From NCBI GenBank assembly GCA_023398495.1, contig JAEWSG010000226.1, forward strand, positions 88,027 to 152,026: a DNA stretch of 64,000 nucleotides, given 5' to 3'. A program made the position numbers and the translations under genes. Below, piece by piece: positions 54,492-63,916 of the stretch. The stretch is from Bacillota bacterium (GTDB taxonomy: Bacteria > Bacillota > Clostridia > Acetivibrionales > Acetivibrionaceae). How positions within the stretch are numbered: the first letter of the stretch is position 1; each line of letters opens with the position of its first letter. The notes under the pieces were generated by a model. That model ran no database searches, was not told the DNA's origin, and saw only the letters and a program-made list of their open reading frames with translations.

Positions 54492-54834
54492 ATACTATAT
54501 TAATTATTGCAGCTACACAATATTAAACAATCTTCGAAGTACTCAATTTACCACTATAATACAATTTTAACTCACTGATATCTGGTTTGCAATCTCTTTT
54601 ATTGCATTTTCGCGATTTTTATATACTTCTCTCAAACTCTTTGGTGGCCCTAGCTTATATGGTAAAAGCAATTAAAGAAAAAAATCTTTCAAGATGATGA
54701 GATAGTAGCTTATAGAATGTTGTAAAATGAGATTCTCAATCGAGTATTATTTTTAGTTTTTCTTTATATTTATTATATAATAGCATCACTTATTTTTGTT
54801 AACGGCGGAGCATCTGCCGCCGGATCCGATTTAT
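54492..54834. other. Decayed intergenic DNA
   Basis: No intact gene. The minus strand 54662-54567 reads a protein-like fragment (GPPKSLREVYKNRENAIKEI, ending in ISVS), with no start or ribosome site; it may be a gene remnant. A GC-rich hairpin GGCGG/CCGCC lies at 54804-54821. Confidence 0.4.
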
Positions 54835-55355
54835 TGATCCTTATGATACTAAAAGAATTTTAAAAATTATCAGTTTTACAAATATTGCATTATTAGGAGT
54901 ACATTTTTATTATGCATAGATTATGGAATATTAATAATTTTTATACTTGATTATTTTATAAGGTTGTATAAATCAGATAAATCAGATAATAAAAAATTGT
55001 TTACTTTACAGTATTTGTTTTAATTTTAGGTACATTTGGCATATACTTTGCAGAAAAAGGCAAGACAATAAACTCTTTTCCAGATGCGCTTTGGTGGAGC
55101 TTCGTAACAGCTACTACTGTAGGATATGGAGATATTTAACCTTCTACTAATATAGGTAGAATAATCGCTGCTATGCTTATGATTACAGGTATTGGTATTA
55201 TAAGTATGCTAACAAGCACAATAGCTACATATTTTTTAAAAGTTAAAGAAACCCCCAGTGAAACTAGTGTCACAATAGATCTTTCTAATTTAAACAAAGA
55301 TGAAGTTGAACAAGTAAAACTGTTTATTGAATTTTTAAAATCCAAAAAGAAATAA
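54835..55355 (+). pseudogene. Disrupted potassium channel gene
   Basis: The pore and selectivity filter read SFPDALWWSFVTATTVGYGDI, followed by an in-frame TAA (55137-55139) where Tyr is expected, then PSTNIGRIIAAMLMITGIGIISML of the last membrane helix and a charged tail to 55355. Upstream, YFIRLYKSDKSDNKKLF of the preceding helix linker lies in a different frame from the pore, so there is also a frameshift near 55015. At least two lesions make the gene inactive. Confidence 0.85.
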
Positions 55356-55627
55356 TGTTTGGTTGGTCCAACAGAAAGCCCATATATCTAGATTGTTTTG
55401 GCACCACAATAATAATAGTAGCCCAAAAGGCCTAATTGCAAACATTCTACTAAATTGCTATAAGGTTTTAATGCACTGACATATTGAGTTTTTGGCAGGA
55501 ACTACACATTACTATAGAGAAATTTATTATTATGCCAAACTAAAACTTAAAAGCTTTGCTATAAGCAAGTTTCATAATTAATTTCCAGTAGAGAACACAG
55601 ATGCTCCTATTAGGTCATTTTGGATAT

Positions 55628-55714
55628 TTAACCTACAATTATTGATAAATTTAATAATGTAGGTTATAATATATTTAACCTACAAATTGTAAATATACTT
55701 TAATTGTAGGTTAA
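55628..55714 (+). promoter_or_regulatory. Promoter with two inverted-repeat operators
   Basis: -35 TTGATA (55642-55647), 17-nt spacer, -10 TATAAT (55665-55670). The core AACCTACA occurs four times as two inverted pairs: 55630-55643 with 55653-55665, and 55675-55688 with 55702-55714. The first overlaps the promoter and the second the start site and ribosome region. Such an arrangement is typical of autorepression, for example by an antitoxin. The stretch 55356-55627 holds no gene. Confidence 0.75.
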
Positions 55715-55729
55715 AGGAGTGTTCTATAT

Positions 55730-56026
55730 ATGGCAATTTTAAAAGATATGTTAAAAGAGGAATTAGATCGCCTTATAAGAATGGAAAATAGTTATATTCA
55801 AAAAATTAATTCGTTACCAAAGGGAAGTATTGTAAGCAAAATCATAAATGGAAAAGAATATTCTTACCTAGTCTATAGAAGCGGATTAAAAGTTATTACT
55901 GAATATATTAAACCCGAAGATTTAGAAGATTTAAAGAAAAAAGTAGAACAAAGAAATAAATTTAAAAAAGACCTCCAGGAGATAAGGAAAGATATTAAAG
56001 TAGCTAAAAAGGTGGTTGGAATTTGA
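55730..56026 (+). CDS. Small antitoxin-like protein paired with a nucleotidyltransferase remnant
   Basis: 98 residues. A short central domain (LPKGSIVSKIINGKEYSYLVYRSGLKVITEYI) lies between charged helices; the last 35 residues (LEDLKKKVEQRNKFKKDL) form a coiled coil. AAAGGAG precedes ATG. Proteins of this look are commonly encoded just before a small nucleotidyltransferase, and here the next frame overlaps its stop and carries the start of such an enzyme. With the operator-laden promoter it looks like the first gene of a toxin-antitoxin-type pair. DNA binding is inferred. Confidence 0.6.
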   Translation: MAILKDMLKEELDRLIRMENSYIQKINSLPKGSIVSKIINGKEYSYLVYRSGLKVITEYIKPEDLEDLKKKVEQRNKFKKDLQEIRKDIKVAKKVVGI

Positions 56027-56151
56027 GCAAACAAAAAGATGTATTTTGGGAGATTATTAAAATATTTGATCAGCACAAATTACTTGATAATTTTATTATA
56101 ATAGGTAGTTGGGCTGAATTATCCTTTTTAATAAACACTGCTCTAAAATAA
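56023..56151 (+). pseudogene. Truncated nucleotidyltransferase (toxin-like) gene
   Basis: From TTG at 56023, overlapping the previous stop and preceded by AAAGGTGG, it reads SKQKDVFWEIIKIFDQHKLL and then DNFIIIGSWAELSFL, ending at 56151 after 42 residues. GSWAE is the start of the nucleotide-binding motif of AbiEii-like nucleotidyltransferases; the catalytic Asp pair and the rest are missing. The partner gene is thus without its enzyme. Confidence 0.6.
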
Positions 56152-56213
56152 AAAACCTCAATGATCTTAGTAATATGACGTAGAATTATCATTATGGTAT
56201 AATTTCAAAATTC

Positions 56214-56418
56214 ATAAGTGTGGACGGAAGTGGAAATACAAACCTGACTGGCACTTGTGAGGGAACAAGTGTTGGCTCAAATAATAGCTATTATTTTGGA
56301 AGATCAAAGATAACAAATTATTTTAAAGGGCAATTCGGTTGCTGACTTTGACAAAAACGGCAATATAAATTCTTTGGATTTTGCTGCTATGCGTCAGGTT
56401 TTGTTAGGTATTAAATAG
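56214..56418 (+). pseudogene. Relic of a dockerin-bearing secreted protein
   Basis: 56341-56418 encodes ADFDKNGNINSLDFAAMRQV and then LLGIK and a stop, a complete second type I dockerin repeat. Upstream in another frame, from about 56216, SVDGSGNTNLTGTCEGTSVG runs as open frame. No start, signal peptide or first dockerin repeat is present. This is the tail of a deleted cellulosomal enzyme gene. The surrounding 56152-56569 contains no other gene. Confidence 0.75.
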
Positions 56419-56569
56419 TTGCTGGCTGAAGAAGGCCTCTTTTGCTTAGATGTAAATTATTGTTAAATCTGGCTTTATAGTATTGCAAAATTGCTAAACT
56501 AACAAATCTTGTATATAATAAATGCAAAGAATTATTAAAATAGGTATCTGCATGGGAGAGCAATTAATT

Positions 56570-58312
56570 ATGAATAGGAAAAGAATTATTCAAGGCATAG
56601 ACAACTTCAAAGAGATGATCGAGAATAATGCTTACTATGTTGATAAGACCTTGCTGATTAAAGAACTTATTGACAGAAAAGATAAAATTGTTCTTATAAC
56701 AAGACCGAGAAGGTTTGGTAAAACATTGAATATGAGCATGTTGAAATATTTTTTTGAGATACCTAAGTGCAGGAAACACGATCTTGAAGATGAGGATGTA
56801 AGTTGCCTTTTTTCTGATTTTGATATATTTAAAGCAGGTGAGGAGTATAAAAAGGAATTTGCATGCTATCCTGTGGTATATATGACCTTTAAGGATGCAA
56901 AGCAAAGCAGTTGGAAAGCTACGTTGTATAATTTAAAGGAAACAATAGTTAGGGAGTATAGAAGACACGGTTATTTGTTGGAAGTAAACGTTCTGGATGA
57001 TATTGAAAAAGAGAAGTATACAAGGATATTGAGTGGAGAAGCGGATGTATTGGATTATACTGATGTAATAAGCAATTTAACTGAATATCTTAAAAGATAT
57101 TTCAAAAAAGATTGCTATGTAATAATTGACGAATATGATACTCCAATTCAAGCAGGTTATTTAGAGAGTTATTTTGAAGAAGTTTTAGAATTTATGAAAA
57201 GTATCTTGGTGAAAGGTTTTAAAGATAATAAAGCTTTGAAACAGGGAGTGCTTACAGGGATAATGAAAGTTGCTCAGGAGAGTATATTCAGCGATTTCAA
57301 CAATCCGATGATATGTACTGTTTTGTCAGAAGAATTAGCAGATAAGTTTGGATTTACAGAAGACGAAGTGGAAGAAATGGCGAAATACTATGGTATGGAG
57401 GAATATCTTCAAGACATTAAAAAGTGGTACAATGGCTATATTTTTGGTGGTAATGAGGTTATATACAATCCCTGGAGTATTATAAAGTTTATGTATAATC
57501 CGTCTAATGGTCTAAAGCCATACTGGGTAAACTCAAGCGACAATAGAATAATAAAACAAGTAATGCAACTTGACAAATCTGAGGGAAGAAAAGTAGTTGA
57601 AAAACTAATAGAGGGAGAAATAGTAGAAAAGGAAATAGAGGAAAATGTTATATATCAAAGTATAGATACCAATCCTGAAGTTGCATGGAGCTTTCTCCTG
57701 CATGCAGGATATTTAAAAGCATATGGCAGATATCAGGAAAGGCTAAAGTATAAATATAAATTAGCAATACCGAATCTTGAAGTGCAGACAGTATATGAGG
57801 ATATGATAATTAGCTATTTCAAGGAAGATGAAGATATTTTAGGAGATATAGACTATATATTAAAGAGTTTGTTTGACAATGATATTGAGCATTTTGAAAG
57901 GCTCATAAAAGAACTTTATTTGGGTCAGGTAAGTTATCATGATACAGCGATAGATAATTTAAAAGAACGTGAACAAAGAGAGAAGTTTGAAAGTTTTCAT
58001 CATGGTTTTATGTTAGGGCTGTTTGTTTTAATGGGGAAAAGATTTATTGTTGAAAGCAATAAAGAATATGGTTTAGGGCGTCCGGATATAGTTATAATAC
58101 CTAGAGACAAAGCAAAAACAGCATATGTTTTTGAGTTTAAATGGGATAGTACTAAGGGTTCAAAAACATTGGAAGATTTGTCAAATGAAGCATTGGGACA
58201 AATAAAGGAGAAGAAATATAAAGAAGGTGTAGAGAAAGTACATGGTCATAAGAATATAGTTTGCATTGGTATGGGGTTTAAGGGAAAAGAACTTAAAATG
58301 ATAGTTACTTAA
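56570..58312 (+). CDS. AAA-ATPase-like/PD-(D/E)XK nuclease family protein (DUF1703 type)
   Basis: 580 residues. The N-terminal AAA-ATPase_like domain opens NRKRIIQGIDNFKEMIENNAYYVDKT with Walker A-like TRPRRFGKTLNMSML and Walker B-like YVIIDEYDTPI. A C-terminal PDDEXK_9 nuclease-like domain reads YGLGRPDIVII and AYVFEFKW, the Asp and Glu-x-Lys of the PD-(D/E)XK core. ATG at 56570 matches the usual family N-terminus; 56552 or 56522 are alternatives. The family is abundant in clostridia and bacteroides with unknown role, sometimes suspected in defence or mobile DNA. It follows the decay zone. Confidence 0.87.
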   Translation: MNRKRIIQGIDNFKEMIENNAYYVDKTLLIKELIDRKDKIVLITRPRRFGKTLNMSMLKYFFEIPKCRKHDLEDEDVSCLFSDFDIFKAGEEYKKEFACYPVVYMTFKDAKQSSWKATLYNLKETIVREYRRHGYLLEVNVLDDIEKEKYTRILSGEADVLDYTDVISNLTEYLKRYFKKDCYVIIDEYDTPIQAGYLESYFEEVLEFMKSILVKGFKDNKALKQGVLTGIMKVAQESIFSDFNNPMICTVLSEELADKFGFTEDEVEEMAKYYGMEEYLQDIKKWYNGYIFGGNEVIYNPWSIIKFMYNPSNGLKPYWVNSSDNRIIKQVMQLDKSEGRKVVEKLIEGEIVEKEIEENVIYQSIDTNPEVAWSFLLHAGYLKAYGRYQERLKYKYKLAIPNLEVQTVYEDMIISYFKEDEDILGDIDYILKSLFDNDIEHFERLIKELYLGQVSYHDTAIDNLKEREQREKFESFHHGFMLGLFVLMGKRFIVESNKEYGLGRPDIVIIPRDKAKTAYVFEFKWDSTKGSKTLEDLSNEALGQIKEKKYKEGVEKVHGHKNIVCIGMGFKGKELKMIVT

Positions 58313-58445
58313 TGTTCACTCTGACCTAATCTGGAATAACTTGTGGAACTTTATACGTCCATTTAAATTATAGATTTGAGAAAATTAACCGTTATTAATC
58401 AGAAATTGGTGCTGTAGAAGTTATTGACTTTCTGGAGGATAAATA

Positions 58446-58946
58446 ATGGAAATAGTTATTGATTTGAAAAATTATGATAGAGCAGATACTTTTTTTAAAA
58501 GAACTGCCGCCAGAGCAGTTATTAAAAGGGGAAACCAGTATTTGTTTATATATAGCAAATACGGGGATTATAAATTCCCTGGTGGAGGCTTGAAAAAGGG
58601 CGAATCGCTAGAAGAGGCTATGATACGTGAAGTAAAAGAGGAGACAGGATTTCAGGTGATAAGGGAAACTGTCGGTTTTTATGGTAAAGTGTTAGAACTC
58701 CGAAAAGGTTGTCCTGAGGATATTCTCGAAATGGAATCACATTATTTTTACTGTGAAGTCAAAGAAAATGCCGGAGATAGAAAACTTGATGAATATGAAA
58801 AAGAATATGATTATCAAGTAATATGGTGTACATTAAACGAAGCTATTGAAAAGAATAAACAGATGACAAATATTGGCGTTTGCCCGTGGGTAATCAGAGA
58901 TACAAAAGTGATGGAAACATTATTAGGTGAAGAAATGCAGGCTTGA
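58446..58946 (+). CDS. Nudix hydrolase
   Basis: 166 residues. The Nudix box is complete: GGGLKKGESLEEAMIREVKE followed by ETGF (starting at Gly46; consensus Gx5Ex7REUxEExGU). It hydrolyses a nucleoside diphosphate linked to another group; the substrate cannot be inferred from the motif. The start follows GGAGGAT. The next frame overlaps its stop, so the small membrane protein may be cotranscribed. Confidence 0.9.
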   Translation: MEIVIDLKNYDRADTFFKRTAARAVIKRGNQYLFIYSKYGDYKFPGGGLKKGESLEEAMIREVKEETGFQVIRETVGFYGKVLELRKGCPEDILEMESHYFYCEVKENAGDRKLDEYEKEYDYQVIWCTLNEAIEKNKQMTNIGVCPWVIRDTKVMETLLGEEMQA

Positions 58947-58966
58947 CACCGAGAGTTTTAGATTTA

Positions 58967-59449
58967 ATGATGGAGAAGGTGGGCTTGGTGGTAAAAATTC
59001 TTTTTAAGTTTTTTAGAGTTATAGGGATAATATTTGGTTTTGGAGTTATAATTGTGTATATTTTTGAACTTAAATCGATTGTACTGAATTATGGATTTCA
59101 AAAGTTGGATTTTGAATGTACACTTACTAGGATTATGGATTTTGCAACATTATCAGCTGGCATAATTTTTATTGTGCCTTTTGGTAAATTCAAGAATATT
59201 AGTCAACCGTATAATAACATTATTTTTTTGTTTCTAGTTGTGTTTGAAGTTTATTTATGTATATACTATATCCGGGATTTTGAGTGGTTTATTCCTTTTA
59301 GTAAAGAAAAAGTGTTTGTTTTAATTATAATATTGCTTGAAATTTTAGTTCCGCTATTAAATATTTATATTTTTTTCTGTGAGGTTATAAAGACAAATAA
59401 GGAAAGTAATATTGATGATGAAGTGATGAGTGAATTTCTTGATTCGTAA
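58967..59449 (+). CDS. Small membrane protein of unknown function
   Basis: 160 residues from the ATG at 58967 (a TTG at 58943 would overlap the Nudix stop; neither has a good ribosome site). Four hydrophobic segments are visible: VIGIIFGFGVIIVYIF, FATLSAGIIFIVPF, NIIFLFLVVFEVYLCIYYI and VFVLIILLEILVPLLNIYIFF. The C-terminal tail is acidic. I do not recognise the family. The following 59450-59646 holds nothing recognisable. Confidence 0.6.
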   Translation: MMEKVGLVVKILFKFFRVIGIIFGFGVIIVYIFELKSIVLNYGFQKLDFECTLTRIMDFATLSAGIIFIVPFGKFKNISQPYNNIIFLFLVVFEVYLCIYYIRDFEWFIPFSKEKVFVLIIILLEILVPLLNIYIFFCEVIKTNKESNIDDEVMSEFLDS

Positions 59450-59646
59450 CATATAAAACTCCTGCAATTTGAATAAATAAACATAGTGCAAAAACACAAT
59501 TGTACACAACTGCATAATTTGTATAGTTATCTTTCTTCGTTATATTACAACGAAAAATCCCTTTTGGCATCTTTGTATTGCGTTAAGTATATATTTCTTT
59601 AAATCAGGAAAACTTAATAGCAAAATACAAAATGTAGGTGAGTTAA

Positions 59647-60471
59647 TTGAACAGTACAATTTCAGCATTTGTTCATACACGTAACTCCTGGCTTAAGATT
59701 CTTATTAAGGGATTCCTTTTATACATTGTTGCTCTTGCAGCCTTTAATTTGACTGATAACTCAAACCTTATTCCAGCCGTGGTTTTTACAGGGAATTTTT
59801 TAGTGCCTGTTGCTTTTGTAGCATTTTTTTACGAGAGAAGAGACAGGTTTGCTGTAAGCATGTCTGCAACCTCTATAAGCTTTTTCTATGGAGGGATTCT
59901 TGGAACAGCTGCAGCATCAATCCTCGAACCTATTTTTATAGGTACACTTAGCTTTTCAACATCCTTTAGTGTGGGAATTATTGAAGAATTAACCAAGTTG
60001 GTTGGAGTTTATGTTATAGCAAAGAATAGAAAATACAACTCGGAAATGGATGGAATTATACTTGGTGCAGCTGCAGGTATGGGATTTGCTGCCTTTGAAA
60101 GTACAGGATATGCAATTACCGCATTTTTACATAGTGGTGGAAACATGTCCTATAGCGTGCTTATTACACTTATCCGTGGTTTGGCATCACCAGTTGGACA
60201 TGGAACCTGGACAGCTATTTTATCAAGTATTTTACTTCGTGAAAGTGTTGCCGGGAAATTCTATTTCAACAGTAAAGTTTCATTGGCATATCTCACAGTA
60301 GTTCTGCTTCATGGACTTTGGGACGGGATTCCCTTTGTTATAAGTCTCATTATTCCATCTGCACATGCGATACTTATAGGTCAGCTACTTATTGGAGCAA
60401 TTGGAATAGCAATCCTCAATAGAAGGTGGCAGGAAGCACGGCGGGAGTCTTTGCTACGAATGGAGACGTGA
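59647..60471 (+). CDS. PrsW-family intramembrane metalloprotease
   Basis: 274 residues, about eight membrane segments. The three PrsW/CPBP-like motifs are present: EELTK (Glu113-Glu114-x-x-Lys117), FAAFEST, and HGLWD. PrsW of Bacillus cleaves the anti-sigma factor RsiW; no sigma factor or anti-sigma gene is seen nearby, so the substrate is open. TTG start supported by TAGGTGAG 5 nt upstream. Confidence 0.9.
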   Translation: MNSTISAFVHTRNSWLKILIKGFLLYIVALAAFNLTDNSNLIPAVVFTGNFLVPVAFVAFFYERRDRFAVSMSATSISFFYGGILGTAAASILEPIFIGTLSFSTSFSVGIIEELTKLVGVYVIAKNRKYNSEMDGIILGAAAGMGFAAFESTGYAITAFLHSGGNMSYSVLITLIRGLASPVGHGTWTAILSSILLRESVAGKFYFNSKVSLAYLTVVLLHGLWDGIPFVISLIIPSAHAILIGQLLIGAIGIAILNRRWQEARRESLLRMET

Positions 60472-60528
60472 CGGTGTCAGGTAAATTATTTGAAAGAAAG
60501 AGTGTTACGCCATGCCCTACAGATAACA

Positions 60529-60667
60529 ACTCAACTTTCCCACTTATAGTATTTTGAGACTCTGATTGCTCACAAGTTAAGGTCAAAAAGTATACTTTTT
60601 GACCTTAACTTGTGAGCAATGATGCTTTAGCAGCAAAGAGTCCATAAATACTGTGGGAAAGTTGAGT
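60529..60667. repeat. 139-bp near-perfect giant palindrome
   Basis: The core 60565-60620 is a perfect 56-nt palindrome (28-nt arms from ATTGCTCACAAG to CTTGTGAGCAAT, no loop). Outside it a 15-nt perfect pair ACTCAACTTTCCCAC (60529-60543) and GTGGGAAAGTTGAGT (60653-60667) encloses partly matching arms. It lies between convergent genes. It could serve as a bidirectional transcript end, but the size and symmetry suggest a MITE-like or other mobile palindromic element. Confidence 0.85.
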
Positions 60668-60686
60668 AATGAATTATAAGACTGAT

Positions 60687-63008
60687 TTATTCCATATTCC
60701 ACTCCTCTATTTTCACAAGTGTGCATTTGCCAGTATCCTTATCATATTTTGCAGTGTAGCACCATTCGAATTGTTTTGTCTCAAAACTCTCCTGAGGCTT
60801 TCTTATGCCGATTTTTTCAGTTACATACAGTTTGTAGACGTCTTCATCATAAGCATATTTTACTGCATATATTTCAAAGCTTTCGAGTTTCTCTTCTATT
60901 CCCTGAATAGACAAGTTTGCAATAAGTTTTCTTTGGTCATTGTACAATTCGCTGTCCTTTTCAAGCACAGGCTCAATCTTGCCAAAATCGTTGGTGTTTA
61001 TTGCTTCTACCAGAGATTGCTGATATGTTTCCATTGTTCTCTCAATGGCATCTATAGTTTTCTTATCAGAAAGGTCAAAGTATTTTACTTTGTGCTGTTT
61101 GATCTCTTTATCAAAAGTCGTCCACATTTCACTATCAACGTCTATGATATCCATAAGCTTTCCATAAGGTATATCGAAAGTTACAAATCCAGCTCCGTAA
61201 GAATCAATTTCGCCAGGGTAATAGTATATGGACAGACAATCCTTTGAAACTATAAAATTACTATCATTTTTGATATCAAAAGCATAATCAAAACCTGAAT
61301 TTGAACCATAAAGAATGCCAATATCTTTCTTTCGTTGCTCCCTGACAATTGAAGTGAGGGTTTTTTCAAAAGCTACTTCTTTTTTAAATAGATCTTTAAG
61401 CTCAAAAAACTTACCTGTCTCAAGGTCAATGTGGTATACTATATTGTATGCAGACCCATGAGCTGCACCGATCGGATAATATTCACCTTCAAGGGTTACC
61501 ACAAGCAAATTCTTATTTTTATCTACAGAGAAGTATATGGACGTGCTTGCAAAGTAATTATCTTCCGATTCTTCCGGTTTTTCCTCTTTAGTGTTTTCAT
61601 ATTCACCAGCAAATTCTTCCTTCAGTCTTTTATTAATAGTATCTTCAACATTCTTTAAAGGAAGGTTTTTTATCTGGGGATAAATTATGTTTGTATAGTA
61701 ATCGCGACGAAACCTTAATGTTTCAATTTTTATTCCATCACCAAGTTCTATGGTATCATCACTTTTCCAAACTATTTTTCCGTCAGGAGAGTAATAAGAA
61801 GACACAGTATTATCAATATCCAACCTTATTATATCCTTTTTAATTTCAAATTTACCGACACCTTCTGCCCTGGGCATGTTTTCAACAATATTGCCGTACA
61901 CATCTATAAAAAATGTTGACTTTCCATCACTGCAGGACGCATATTTTTTGTTGTATTTTTCTACATCGAAGTACTTAAAAGGTGTTAGCTGCGTACCTTG
62001 TTTGTCAAAAATTGCTTTTGGAAAAAAGCTGTTATGGTATAGATTATAGGACTCACCTTTGCAAACTGAGAAAAGACCGTTCCCAAGATAATTAATACCA
62101 ATAAATTCTGGCTTTATAATAAAATTTCCTTTTGTATCAATTACACCATAAAAATTGTCGTATTGACCTGTAGAATACTCCACAACTGCAAAACCGTCTT
62201 CAAATTTTCCTGGGCTCTCATACTTAGGAGAAATTACTACCTCCCCGGCTTCATTCTTATATCCCCATTTTCCATCAGTCTCATTAAAAAACGGTTCCAT
62301 TCCTTCAGAAGTTTCCACTAGTGTTATGTACTTATTGAGATGGGTAAGAACTTCACCCTTCTTGTTTATAATAGCATACTTTCCGTCTTTCAAACTCACG
62401 CAAGCTCTATTATCTACAAAATCAGAACAATAGTTAAAACTTGGAGGTATAACTATATTGCCTTTAATATCCATATATCCATACTGTTTGTCGGTTTCAG
62501 CTCCCTGAGAGAAACAAAACATATCACTTCCATAGTGCACAATTTCATTTGGGCTTTCGAATACTTTTTCACCGCTCTCATTATACACAACTGATTTCTT
62601 GTCACTTGTAGTTATAATCAGATACCCATCATCAAACTGGGGTACATAGTAATTATGATAAAATGGTCCTGCAACTGTTTTGCCTTCTTTGTCAATAAGA
62701 CTGAATTCGTTCAATTCGTTGCCAGTGTTTGCTACAATTGCTATACCGTTTTTGGTGAATTCATATACTAGATCATATTTTGGCTCTATTTTAAATTTGC
62801 CGGAGATATCAACAAATCCCCACTTTTTCACATCCTTTTCCATCTTGTACGCAGGATATAGAGATATAACTTTTGTTTGTTCATCTTTATCAACAATGCT
62901 GACTGTATCCTTCGTATTTTTTTCACTGCTGCTTTCATTAAAAGCAGAACATGCAGCCAATAAAAGAAAAATGGTACAAAAAATTATTAGTAATGAAAAC
63001 CTTTTCAT
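60687..63008 (-). CDS. WG-repeat lipoprotein with DUF3298-like domain
   Basis: 773 residues. A lipoprotein signal ends in LLAAC (Cys20). The first ~400 residues contain WG (KWG) repeats such as KWGFVDISGKFKIEPKYDLVYEF, QYGYMDIKGNIVIPPSFNYC and KWGYKNEAGEVVISPKYE. A ~200-residue DUF3298/DUF4163-type domain follows (VVTLEGEYYPIGAAHGSAYNIVYHIDLETGKFFELKDLF and the closing SYGAGFVTFDIPYGKL). An alpha/beta end domain completes it. DUF3298 also occurs in the extracellular half of the anti-sigma factor RsiV. The role is unknown, outside the membrane. It is 20 nt after the thermonuclease gene, likely one transcript. Confidence 0.87.
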   Translation of the reverse strand: MKRFSLLIIFCTIFLLLAACSAFNESSSEKNTKDTVSIVDKDEQTKVISLYPAYKMEKDVKKWGFVDISGKFKIEPKYDLVYEFTKNGIAIVANTGNELNEFSLIDKEGKTVAGPFYHNYYVPQFDDGYLIITTSDKKSVVYNESGEKVFESPNEIVHYGSDMFCFSQGAETDKQYGYMDIKGNIVIPPSFNYCSDFVDNRACVSLKDGKYAIINKKGEVLTHLNKYITLVETSEGMEPFFNETDGKWGYKNEAGEVVISPKYESPGKFEDGFAVVEYSTGQYDNFYGVIDTKGNFIIKPEFIGINYLGNGLFSVCKGESYNLYHNSFFPKAIFDKQGTQLTPFKYFDVEKYNKKYASCSDGKSTFFIDVYGNIVENMPRAEGVGKFEIKKDIIRLDIDNTVSSYYSPDGKIVWKSDDTIELGDGIKIETLRFRRDYYTNIIYPQIKNLPLKNVEDTINKRLKEEFAGEYENTKEEKPEESEDNYFASTSIYFSVDKNKNLLVVTLEGEYYPIGAAHGSAYNIVYHIDLETGKFFELKDLFKKEVAFEKTLTSIVREQRKKDIGILYGSNSGFDYAFDIKNDSNFIVSKDCLSIYYYPGEIDSYGAGFVTFDIPYGKLMDIIDVDSEMWTTFDKEIKQHKVKYFDLSDKKTIDAIERTMETYQQSLVEAINTNDFGKIEPVLEKDSELYNDQRKLIANLSIQGIEEKLESFEIYAVKYAYDEDVYKLYVTEKIGIRKPQESFETKQFEWCYTAKYDKDTGKCTLVKIEEWNME

Positions 63009-63028
63009 AATTATTCCTTTCCGCTACG

Positions 63029-63655
63029 CTATGAATATATTATTTTATAAACTTCTTTATCCAAACTCCACATACCCTTTTTATTATTCTTTGCTTTTTT
63101 CTGAAGCGATTTAAAATAATCATTGTATTTGATATCCGGAGGGTAATACCCTGTACGTGCATATCCATTCAATATAAGCTTGGCGTTGAACATTTTGGTA
63201 CTGATTTCCTGCTCTGTTATTTCAGTTGGAACCTGAAGCCATATATATCTTAGCAATCTGCCGTATTTGTCAGTATTACTGACATCGACCTCAAGATACA
63301 CCGTTTTACCAAGGAGCTGAGTTTCGGTAAACTCAGAAGATTCTTTGCCAAAAGGTTCGATTTCCTTTGTATATTCCGGGCAATTTATGCCTGTCATCCG
63401 AACCTTGTAAGACTTACCTTCAATTTCAACATGGATAGTATCTCCGTCAACAGTCTTAGTTACGGTGGCTTTTGTAAAATTTGCAGCACAAGAGGGAAGT
63501 TCTTCAACAGGAAGGTCTGTTTCAGTAATAGGAGTATCGGTTGGATGCATTTGTTCTAGCGGAACAGGTGTGTATTCTCCAACAGGAGATTCACTATAAG
63601 CACATGCTGTAAGAAAAATAACAGCAATGACTAACAATAAAAACTTAATCTTCAT
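63029..63655 (-). CDS. Thermonuclease (staphylococcal nuclease-like) lipoprotein
   Basis: 208 residues. The lipobox FLTAC gives the lipidated Cys18, then a Pro/Thr-rich linker. The SNase domain reads ATVTKTVDGDTIHVEIEGKSYKVRMTGINCPE, with the catalytic Arg (VRMTGI), Glu (CPE), and second Arg in DKYGRLLRYIWL. Asp residues of the Ca site (DGDT) are present. It degrades extracellular DNA/RNA at the cell surface. It is the upstream partner of the WG-repeat lipoprotein gene. Confidence 0.9.
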   Translation of the reverse strand: MKIKFLLLVIAVIFLTACAYSESPVGEYTPVPLEQMHPTDTPITETDLPVEELPSCAANFTKATVTKTVDGDTIHVEIEGKSYKVRMTGINCPEYTKEIEPFGKESSEFTETQLLGKTVYLEVDVSNTDKYGRLLRYIWLQVPTEITEQEISTKMFNAKLILNGYARTGYYPPDIKYNDYFKSLQKKAKNNKKGMWSLDKEVYKIIYS

Positions 63656-63916
63656 GTGCAGACCTCATCTGATGCCTTTAAATCACGGTAAGTAATTCGC
63701 TAAAGCTGTCCCTGAAAGCAGATTCATAACTAAAGTTATTACTATAAATGCTACTATCAAATAGCGCAAAATATAGCACCTCCAAGAAACATATTATAAA
63801 CAAATCCAACTTATATTGTAATACGTTATTATACAAAATTCAATACTGTAAATATTTGGGGGGCGTATTTTAATAGTGCACCATATTATGGAAAGGACAT
63901 TGCGTAGAGGCTATAG
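63656..63916. other. Intergenic region without gene
   Basis: AT-rich upstream region of the thermonuclease gene; must hold its promoter on the minus strand. No ORF or structured element was seen before the repeat at 63917. Confidence 0.5.

Noticed and set aside
54567..54662. Minus-strand protein-like fragment ending ISVS
   Set aside because: About 30 residues without start, ribosome site or recognised family; mentioned only as possible debris.
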